A stretch of DNA of 64,000 bases from Trichoplax sp. H2 (taxonomy: Eukaryota > Placozoa > Uniplacotomia > Trichoplacea), in contig NOWV01000011.1 of NCBI GenBank assembly GCA_003344405.1, positions 744,001 through 808,000 of the forward strand, read 5' to 3'. Below, one piece after another: positions 37,128 to 46,903 of the stretch. A program made the translations under genes and the position numbers. The notes beneath the pieces were generated by a model. It ran no database searches. It was not told where the DNA came from and saw only the letters and a program-made list of their open reading frames with translations. The stretch's first letter is position 1; each line of letters opens with the position of its first letter.

Positions 37128-39100
37128 ACTATTTCTTTGATAGCTAGTTTAGTAAACGATCCTTACTTTCTACTTTAGTACTCAACTACTGTCTCGCCGT
37201 CTTTATCAAGAGTCCGGTTATTAATTCGATAGAAATTAGACTATTAGAAGTAGTTAATTTTCCTTCTAGCGGACTAGTTTTCATATTGTTGTTTGATAAA
37301 AATTTTAGTTTGCAAACGGAAAGGAAGCTGTGCTGTGAAATTGTAACCTTTACATCATTTTTACCGTTACTGTATCCTCCTGTTCGTAATTTTTACGTTA
37401 AAATCTCCTGAAAATTCGTTAAATGTTATTGCAGCATAAAATTTAGTAGAAGAGGAATCGATAGATAAGATTTCGACCATTTGAAACCTTAATAAAAATA
37501 AAATACGCCAACTTCCTTTAATAATTTTACTCTCATTGTGACTAACTAAAAATGTCTTCATTCAATATTCTCAACTACTATTCTTTTTACTGACCAACGA
37601 TGCAATAATCTGCGCTAGCATATTAACAAAGATCTATTTGAGTACATAAGGCAATTGTAAGGAAAGTGTTAATCATCTTTCTTTCGTACTTATATCATAT
37701 TCCTGATTATTGATGCCTTACTAATTCACTTTCTACCGACATACATGATATGATATGTTACAATTTTAATTAGTTCAGGGATGTTCCGATTGTATTGAAA
37801 TTAGTTACTGATATGTGGCTTACGTATGAATTTCGGCCAACACTTGATAGAAATTTACACACAACTATCGCTATAGTTGTTCCAGTTAGTACTATCAATA
37901 AATATGGCAAACTGCCGCTACATTTGATTGCCCTAGGCCGCCGAAACTCTTTCTAAAACTACACACCTACGCTCTTCAACTGCATATGTAGTAATTGGCC
38001 AAAAGTTTTGTTACAGTAACCTACACTGTGGCCGTTGTCAATTAATATTAATTTTAGAGCTACACGCGTATTAACCAAAAGTATTTCAATTGAAACCACA
38101 AGTGCTTTTGCTCAAGTAATGTACATAGTAACTCTTTAGTCTCAAGCTGAGAAATTACAGTGATACAAGGTCATTTGGCTCTCAAAATCCCTAACGCAAC
38201 ATTATTTTAATCCCGAATTCAACTTTTTTATGCTATTACTATTTCTTGATCAATTTATGATTTGCAACTACGTGCTCATAGAATTCAAATAGCCCGAAAA
38301 CGAGGCTTTAAAAATAATACCTTTGGCAGTAAACATAATAAGAATGGAATTTGGGCTAATGCTCGAATTGAGATAGTTAATTAAGTACAGAATTAGGTCG
38401 ACAGCAGCTAAGATTTTTTATCAATTAAAAGTATAGAGTATATTTATGCTAGTTTCGCTATCTTACGAACTCACGATCGAATCCTGAAGTTTTACCGAGT
38501 TGGATACACTGATTCGATAATTTTGGGATAAATTGAATCAATTTTCAGATGGTACCAGATATTGCATTCTACTGCATTATATTTTTCTCCCAGATTATAA
38601 TACCACTACAGAGTATTATGTTGAGTTGATACGACTAACCTAACAGATGGTAATTTTGCAGGTGGCGATAACTGTACGCACCATGCTATCAGTTTAGTAC
38701 CCTAACTACTGGAAATATTAAAAAGATCGTAAATGCTCTACATTAATAGTATAAATAATTATATAATTTAATCTGTCTGGTTTATAGTTGCTAATCAAGT
38801 TGCTCGATATTAAATATATATCATGACGAAACCATTTTTGCTTTCTTTACCTCCTTCAGTTTAATACTTCTACAATATTTCAGAAAGTTTGAACGGCCAG
38901 AATACGAAGACAATTTTCATGTCGTGTTTATAAATATCTTGATCTTTCGACCATACGAGTATGTTAATAGTATTTTTCTCCTCCCTAGACTACTGCTTTT
39001 CAACTTTCTGACGGCACGATATTTTCAAGATTTATATATGAGAGAACAAACGGATTACAGCGAGTAAAGGTCTATTCGCATTTAAGTTGATATACCATGA
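37128..39100. other. intergenic DNA, nothing recognised
   Basis: Spacer between B5 and an LTR-like segment. The 64-residue frame at 37367-37561 (minus) has no domain or paralogue. Confidence 0.5.
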
Positions 39101-39550
39101 TGTGTTGTGATAGATAAGGCAATGAATTACTAAAACAAGTATATAATACGGTATTACAGCTATACTATTTAAAAACAGTAAATCCTAAATAAAAAGTGAT
39201 TTCTAGTAAGCCTACTAGGTGAAGTGTATCAAAATCCCTCGTGCCAACATTAACAACTAAGCGTGGAAACACAACGGCTAGCACTGAAATTCATTGTAGA
39301 AATCTATTTAAGCTCGTGTGTTTGTAGAATAAATCAGTAGTTGCTCAAGAATGGTGTAAGACTAGTGTAGTGAAGAATAGTGTAATATATTTAGTTATCT
39401 GTGGAGTTCAGTTAAGAAATCGAGTTCTCGTATATCACTAACATAGAAACTGGAGATACTGGAAGAAGTAACCCGAGTTATTATAGTTACAAGAGAGATT
39501 CTTTACTTAGTTAATTTACGTTTCCTTTGTCATAAGAGAGGGTTGTGACA
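39101..39550 (+). mobile_element. Possible diverged solo LTR
   Basis: The segment begins TGTGTTGTGATAG and ends GGGTTGTGACA. These ends resemble the LTR-like segment at 45859-46225, which begins TGTGTTGTGATTC and ends CGGTTGTGACA. A TATTTAAG element (about 39304) precedes AATAAA (about 39328), as in an LTR U3-R. I cannot find a target-site duplication, and internal similarity to the 45.9-kb segment is low, so this is tentative. Confidence 0.4.
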
Positions 39551-40375
39551 GTACTCTTTTTACAAATTTATAGAAAATCGGTGAATACTTCTTAAAATTT
39601 TAAGGAAGACTACGACTATAGATATATTTGTAGCACTGCTATTTTATCAATTAATGGCTTTATTGACATAAAATATTGCGGAAGTCCATCAAGCGTAAGA
39701 CAGTGGAAATAAAGTGTGACGGAGGTGCACTGCCTTATGTGCTGGAATCGTCTGTAATACCGGTATCGTTAATGTTTTTTATCGTGATCATGAATAGCAA
39801 ACGTTGAAGAATATGCCATAATAGAATTTCAAATATGTTTCATATTCGAATTATGACGGTTATACGGTTTTTTATTGAATGGCCCTTGTACAATAACCAT
39901 TATTCAAAGTTTTTAAATCAGTGTGTTACTGCAATAATTGCGTCTCACAATAACTATCTTAGTCAAATGGTATTTTTTAAAAGGCTTTCATTACAAGTTA
40001 GTGATTTCAGCTAATTACAGTAATTTAGGGCTAACAACCCGTACACTACAACAAGATTTTAGAAATAGTAGAGCAATAATTAATTACTACAAGAATCTAG
40101 TCTAAAATTGAAAGTATTCCGAGCTCAAAGCGAAGTGAAGTCTCTTCTCCATCGTAGGCTCATCTCTGCAGTTCTTATAAACATTTCGTTAAATCCATTT
40201 ATGACAACTTGATTCATCTACAATCAGACATGAGTCATCAAACAAAAATACTTTTTTTAAATGGTACATCATTATCTTCTACAGTCTAAAATAATTCTAC
40301 TTAAGATGTCGCTACTCTTCTATCAACGTCTAGCCCCTTTCGTATAATCAAATATGGGTGCATCACTACAGTTAC

Positions 40376-41236
40376 TTATTTCAGGTATGGGCCGCCGATC
40401 CACCAATTAGTTGTTGATGCGCTTGTTGCAGTACAAGAAAAGAAAGGATTAACTTTCCAATAGGCACCAAAAACATCTTCACTTTGTACTTGATTAGGAA
40501 CTTTAAATTTTCCGCAGGACGCTGCCGCCTGCGGAAGATCTATATGTAAATGCCAAATATTACTAGTCCAGAATGGAATGCTGCATTTTCTGCAAGAATG
40601 CCCGCGAACATTGATGTAATCGACTGTCACACACGCCGCATTAACCTTAACAGCGAAAAAAAAATTAACTGCGCAAAATGATGCCCTTAAGTAATCACGA
40701 CGATTTTGCAGTCCTTTCACGCTTTGGCTATTAAAGTTACATGTCGCACGGAAATGAGTCGAGGATGGAGCATTTTTTAATGCCACCATTCTAGCTTTCG
40801 AAAGTCGATAGCATGACCAATTAGGTGTGCACTCGCTCGATGGAACATTGTAATAAAATCCCGTACTAAATTTAGGGGTTCGTGCATTGGTTGTTGATAG
40901 TGATTCTATAAGTGTCCATGCGAATCCAGGATCAGATTGGAAATCGCAAAATGCTAGATAAGGTTTACTGATAGAGTCGTAGAGTGTAAAATATCCATTG
41001 CGCGACGTATGGTATAGATTTCTTACGGCAGCGCATGTTATCGGTTTAGGTTTAACTACCTAGTCATTGGTATCAAGAAACACAGTACTTCGTTATAATA
41101 TCGAGTTATATTCGTATTCAGCTATGCAGATGCATTTCGCTAAGTGTTGTTTTAATTTTAAGGAACTTACCGCTAGTCTTACTGTTGGAAGTAGTACAAC
41201 AAGGCTTAACCACGTTAATAAGGTACAGTTGGTCAT
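40376..41236 (-). CDS. Secreted ten-cysteine fibrinogen-like-motif family protein, subfamily A, copy A5 (intact)
   Basis: Exon 1 is 41236-41171 (22 codons, MTNCTLLTWLSLVVLLP, signal peptide; donor GCG|GTAAGT). Exon 2 is 41059-40376 after a CTAG acceptor and starts VVKPKPITC; total 249 residues. Motifs: NGYFTLYDS, CDFQSDPGFAWTLIES, SECTPNWSCYRLSK (an extra cysteine in the WSCYR position), STHFRATCNF, NRRDYLR, VDYINVRGHSCRKC, IPFW, SEDVFG, FSC and STTNWWIGG. It lies on the minus strand to the right of the plus-strand B group, separated from the other minus-strand A copies, so an inversion or insertion of the B block is likely. The unpaired extra cysteine could affect disulfide pairing or oligomerisation. 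Confidence 0.88.
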
Positions 41237-44080
41237 TCTCATCAAATTATCAGTAACCAAGTTGCAATATCTTGAAGGTAAATAGGTGAAAATTAACTGC
41301 AGTATCAATTTGAATCCTTTTATATGTTTGCTTTCTTGTAACGATATGTTTAGAATACTATTAATTTATGAGATATTCCAACATACTGTAGACAGAAGAA
41401 AATTCATGCAATTGAATATAGTTATAAGCCACAATTGAAACTAATTGCTGGCATTATTTCTGGACAGAGAATGCTTCTGGAAAATCTTGTGGAAAGAATA
41501 ATACTCCGCTAATTAAAGGATCTCTAAAGATATTTACATGTCGCTATTAGCTACCTTGAGCTTCCATTAGTAAATACAATAATGTCTTATTTTATAATTT
41601 TGAACGAGTAATTGTAAGGCAAACTATATTAGCAACATACCCTTGTATGTGTAACAAACTGAGACTCGAAAGATAAAAAATAAGTATGTTTGTGCAATTT
41701 CAGTTCACTTTGCTGTTTCACGGATCTGTATCTCTGTCCTGTTTTTACTTTCGGACTTTTACATTTTCGCAACAGTTTTAAGGGAATGAACAACAGCCTT
41801 ATTTGTAACCAATTAAATTAAAATATATGTTGTCCTAACAACTACCGGTTGACAGCTATGTCTTTAAAATACTTAAGGAAACTACTTACTCAGTTAATTA
41901 TTGCTGTACATTTAGATAATTATGTACGACGTTAGAAAATCTGATTTATTGATTATAATTTATAGACAATCTCATAGGGCGTATGCTCGTAGTGGTATAA
42001 GTAAATTATTATGTACATTATGTCAAACTCTAAGGCAAATACTAAGGAAAAAATAGCGCCACAGTAGTTATTTCTAGGAATCATACAATCAGCATATTGA
42101 TTTCATTATGGCTATATTTACTATAGATGTGGCAGTAACGGTAATATTAAATTGTCTCTAGTTGTGTGGAACATGGTGTCAGTTCCTCCTATGTTAGCGC
42201 TATATATATATATTGATTATCTATTGGTGGGAATCGGAAAGATGTAGCGGTGTTAATGGGCCTCTTGGCGAGAAGTGCAGGTGGAAGTCCTAGAAGATTG
42301 ACTATTGGTCGAGGAGCTGAGAAACAAGGTTCGAGGCGATATAAACAAGACGCGGATCATGTTAAAGGGCTTCTATACTGTAGCCGTTACGATATACTAT
42401 TTTGTATAGGGAAAATTGTGATAGAGTTTTGATGTAAATATTTACATCAAAGATAGATATATAAGGAGGCTAATATAATTGTAGAGGTAGATAGATTCAT
42501 TCATAGGTTAGCTTGAAGAAGACATAGTAGATATTCTTTTGATATTATATCCGTAGTTTTTAATGCCTGTATTTTAACATCGTAATAAACTTTTTATATT
42601 AACCGAGTCTTACTCATTCTTGTGAGTCGATTGTAGTTAATATAGGGAAGTAGTATTACAGTAGCCTTTGAGATACTTCAAGAATGGAGGTTTTAAATCC
42701 ATTCCTGAGAAAAATAGCAGCAATTTCGAAACTGATCACACGTACTGTACAGGATTGCTGGACTTTGGCCGGGCAATACGCGTATTGGCCAACTTCGGGT
42801 TTTGGCCGTAACCTAAATACCTATAACGACTAAGCTAGTGGTTGATTACAGTATAATTTTAATTGCGATGAATTATAGCTAATCGTAAAGCCATTTACTG
42901 TTAATAAGAACTGTTTGCTTTTCGAAAGAAATCTTTGTAATATTGTAGACAACTGGATCGCATTCATTCTTCTGTGATAGATATAGTGATTCTGAATTTC
43001 ATGAATAAGTATCGAAACTATGAGCAAATGTATTTATAGCTTTTTTTGTGTTTCAGCTGCTATATACGTTATCACATAGTCGCATATACAGTACAACGGC
43101 AAGGTATAATTGTGACTAAAACTTAACCATATGAAGAGAATCAATAAAAAATAGGTTTGTGCCTGTTAGTACTGTATGGCTCTAATTCATCTTCACATGT
43201 AATGCATAGCAATAGCATGTATTTTACGTATCTACTCTAGCACATATGGGCCCTATCACATGAATGTAATCTTTACCTGACGATTTTATAAAACTAATCG
43301 GCTATGAAAGCTCTACAGTTTTTGTTGCTACGTTGATTCATTTTCAGTTTTACCTTTCCTTTTTAATTCCTCATCTCCGAAAACAAGTTAAGCAGATCGA
43401 TCGATTTATACAATGGGAAACATTGATTATTTACATGAGGAGGAGTAGTTTAATTTAGTGGTTTAAGTCTAATTGTCGGCCACCTTGTTGGCGTAAATAG
43501 ATCGGGCTAAATATATCAAGAACTGTCGACAGGCGCTGGTGATTTACTTCGAGCTCAGGGTATCTTACTTTAGATTCTTGTTACTAATTAATTATCGCTC
43601 TACTTTTCTAAATTCTTATAGTAAAAGCCATGTTTACTTTTCTATCTTAACTGAGACTATTATTGTAAGAATTAGACTTCTAAACAGATAGGATACTTCG
43701 GATACTTTTCTTACAACTATTACAAAGTGTATGTGATTCCTGAAAAATAATTTACGCCAATTTCATAAAAGAAAACCCTATTTAGTGTGTGACGGTACAA
43801 CAACGCTCTGAAAACACGCTTTCTTGAGAATATTTCTAGTTTCGAAACGATAGTAAACTACAATTATCTACTTAAAACAAGTACTTAAATGGCAATTATT
43901 TACTTTTTTCATCTATTAATAATTAGCATTTCTAATAGATTTTTAAAGAAATTTTAAATTCTTGTATATCGTAGTAAGTAGACGAACATAGGAGAATTCC
44001 TAAACCTAATATATAGATTCTACTTGATATTTTTATTTTTCATTTTCAAAAGCCACATACTTATACGAAACTTAGTGAAA
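41237..44080. other. intergenic DNA with a perfect palindrome and possible retroelement relic
   Basis: No supported gene. A less AT-rich stretch at about 42165-42390 contains ATGGTGTCAG (42173-42182), like a tRNA-Leu primer-binding site, and an open frame 42250-42432 with no recognised domain. It is followed by a 24-bp perfect palindrome (42428-42451), a TATATAAGG-like box (about 42459) and AATAAA-like sequence. Together these hint at an old LTR-element relic but do not prove it. Confidence 0.35.
41316..41324 (-). promoter_or_regulatory. TATA box of copy A5
   Basis: Minus strand reads CATATAAAAGGATT about 80 nt before the A5 ATG, nearly identical in sequence to the A4 element. Confidence 0.6.
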
Positions 44081-44944
44081 ATGGCTAAATACTCGTACGC
44101 TTTACCAATATGTTTGATCCTGATTGCTATACTGCCAATGGCAAGGCAGGCGGTGAGTTACTTGACATATTGAAACATAATACTGTAGTAATACTATTCA
44201 ATAAGTCATAACGATATATTTATTCTTCATGATGCTGATTAGGCGGTAAAACTGAAGCCAACAACATGCGCAGCCATTACGAGCATCTCGTATCTCGCGA
44301 AATGGATATTTTGCAATGTATGATTCTACTTATAAATTCTATATTGCATTTTGCGTCTTTCAATCAGATCCAGGATTTGCATAGACACTTGTAGAATCAC
44401 TCTCTACTCTCTATGCACGAACGACTAAATTTCGTAAGAGCTTCTATTATAATATCCCAACCAATGAGTGTATGCCAAACTGGTCAAATTATCGACTATC
44501 TAAGGCTGGAATGACTACAGTAAAAAATACTCCATCATCAACTCATTTCCGTGCTACGTGTAACTTTGATGATTAAAGCGAGAAAGGATTGAGGAATCGT
44601 CGCGACTATCTAAAGGCATCATTTTGCGAATACGATTATTTTTTGATTTCTAAGCTGCTTGGACTTGTGTTCTAGTCGATTATATCAACTATCGCGGATC
44701 TTCCTGCAGCAACTGCCGTATTCCTCTCCGAAGTGATATTAATTGGCATTCACATACAGATCCACAGCTCGTTAGAGAGTCTTGTGGAAAGTAGTTTAAT
44801 GTCTCAGATGCAATAGCTAGCGAAGACGTATTTGGTAGTTGTTATAATTTTAACCCAAGATTTTCTTGCGTCACTAATAGTTCAACAACAAAAAATTGGT
44901 GGATTGGTTGTCCTATCACCGAGGTACCCTTTTCTACCGACTAA
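44081..44944 (+). pseudogene. Subfamily A pseudogene, copy A6, in inverted orientation
   Basis: Exon 1 is intact (44081-44152, MAKYSYALPICLILIAILP, donor GCG|GTGAGT) and exon 2 starts at 44243 with AVKLKPTTCAAI. Lesions include a frameshift before NGYF; a TAG replacing the tryptophan of FAWTL; a TAA inside CNFDD; a frameshift near AWTCVLVDY; and a TAG inside CGKF. CDF has become CVF. Family motifs elsewhere are clear: NECMPNWSNYRLSK, STHFRATCNF, NRRDYLK, VDYINYRGSSCSNC, SEDVFG, FSC and NWWIG. It is the only A-type copy on the plus strand and the last family member before the laminin gene. Confidence 0.87.
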
Positions 44945-45559
44945 CAGCAATTCCTTAATTTCTAAAATACGTCTTAACTTCGTACCTAGAATTTGAAAAC
45001 TGTAAATTATCCGAAAATACCTGATTACCTTTTCTTCAGAATATGATAAAACTGTAGCGATATTAACGTTACTATAAAGATAATAAAGCTCGTTGCCAAC
45101 AGCTCTATTTAAGATTAGCGAAAACAAGGATAAGTGTGATCATTTTATCCGTAGAAAGGCAGTACTGATTTCAGTTCTGTAGGAAATTATTGAACGGTAA
45201 ATCGTAGAATTCTATTTACATTCTAAGTTTAGCATGCCAATTGATGCAATAAATGCGGTATTCCAAGTAATAATGATAAACACTTAAGCTCTATTTGTTG
45301 ATTGCTGACTCAATTTCTATTCTTCTTCAGGTAATATCATATCATTTAATTCCCTTGTCCATATAGCATAGTAGCTCAAGCTTACAACGACTACCGTTAT
45401 TTAATATAATATTTCAACACCCTCAATTTTGACTTAATATTAACATATTTTGCATATTGAATACGTGGGCAGCATGGTAGTGTATCATTATCAGCAGTTA
45501 ATATTCAATTGGGTAAAATACATCAATCGATAACAATTCTCATAAATTAGTCAAGAAAT

Positions 45560-45788
45560 AACGCTAACTGTATTAAGAAACATCAATCTCCGACTAATTT
45601 AGCACATTGATACCATCCGAATTCAAAATTTAGTATCTTATAACTTGATTTCGTATATAGATTAGAAGATTAAGGATATTTTTATTGATCACACCGGCGT
45701 AATTTGCTATAATTACTACATTGTCTATTTAAAGTACTTATATATTTATGTTTTATAGTAACGAAAATCTAACGTAAGAGGCTATAAA
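45560..45788. repeat. 229-bp block, left copy of a near-identical pair flanking the N gap
   Basis: It starts AACGCTAACTGTATTAAG and ends GAGGCTATAAA. By eye it differs from the copy at 46226-46454 at only about four positions. Such similarity is far above other repeats in the window, pointing to a very recent duplication or to two alleles placed in tandem by the assembler. Confidence 0.85.
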
Positions 45789-45827
45789 GTGTGTTGTGAT
45801 TCTGGCTATAATAAGTATGTAGACTGG

Positions 45828-45847
45828 NNNNNNNNNNNNNNNNNNNN
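45828..45847. other. Assembly gap of 20 N
   Basis: A run of exactly 20 N, a typical default for an unsized scaffold gap. The same 39-nt LTR-like sequence (TGTGTTGTGATTCTGG...) lies on both sides, at 45789-45827 and from 45859. Confidence 0.98.
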
Positions 45848-45858
45848 GTCATAGAAAG

Positions 45859-46225
45859 TGTGTTGTGATTCTGGCTATAATAAGTATGTAGACTGGGTTA
45901 TTAATTAATTACTGTTTTTGCACCAACGAAGTTGGTGAGGATATATAAAGTCTCAAAGTTCTTAATTGAGAGTTAGTTACGTTAGTCGATGACAGATGGT
46001 TATCAGTTGCTAGTCGTAATTGTAAGTTGTGCGTTCAATCGGACATTTTAATAAAATAGCTTCTAGAATAAAGTTTTGATCCTTAACGTGAGTAATCTAT
46101 CGTCTAAGACTCGAATCTAAGTTTGGTTGATTAAAGAGTGCTTAGAGTTAGTTGCTTAGATAGTTAATTCTACTTTAGAGGAAAGAATCCCGTTTAATTC
46201 TTGTGTTACAATCTCGGTTGTGACA
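45859..46225 (+). mobile_element. Probable solo LTR or LTR copy next to the assembly gap
   Basis: It begins TGTGTTGTGATTCTGG and ends CTCGGTTGTGACA. A perfect 7-bp hairpin CACCAAC-GAA-GTTGGTG (45921-45937) precedes an ATATATAAAG TATA box (45941-45950), and AATAAA follows at about 46050. This TATA-to-polyA layout matches the solo LTR at 18.5 kb, although the sequence is different. The first 39 nt occur again left of the gap. No gag or pol is visible. The target-site duplication cannot be judged because of the gap. Confidence 0.55.
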
Positions 46226-46454
46226 AACGCTAACTGTATTAAGAAACATCAATCTCCGACTAATTTAGCACATTGATACCATCCGAATTCAAAATTTAGT
46301 ATCTTATAACTTGATTTCGTATATAGATTAGAAAATCAAGGATATTTTTATTGATCACACCGGCATAATTTGCTATAATTACTACATTGTCTATTTAAAG
46401 TACTAATATATTTATGTTTTATAGTAACGAAAATCTAACGTAAGAGGCTATAAA
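46226..46454. repeat. 229-bp block, right copy of the near-identical pair
   Basis: It begins directly after the last base of the LTR-like segment and ends before AAGGATAATAGC. The left copy instead ends directly in front of the LTR-like 5' end. The arrangement is therefore block, LTR start, gap, LTR, block. Confidence 0.85.
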
Positions 46455-46903
46455 AAGGATAATAGCTAAAATGTAACGCAGTTAATACGTCCAAGATTGG
46501 ATTCTATTAATCAAAATTAACAAGTTCTTGTAAGGAATCACATTAATCATTCCGAATCTATTCGATTCGTATGTTTAGCTTAAATTAGTGCAATAATTCA
46601 TTGACTGTAAGCATTTAGCTTTTAGCTGCACTGACAATACAAAATAGTTTAGTATGAATATAGAAAGGAGAATTTAATCATACGATGAAATAACGCTTAA
46701 TTTTAACGAAAGGTAATAATTTTAAGCTGTTAATGTGCAAAAATGTGTTGAAAATGCTATAAAAATACAAATATTCAAAGTGTCTGAATCAGTTTGTTAA
46801 TGTATTTAAGATTATCTAACTCTTACATCAAATATACTGTATTACCGCATCTTATGGTAATTTATCTGTACTTAATACAAACCTTATCCAGGTTGTATTT
46901 CAC

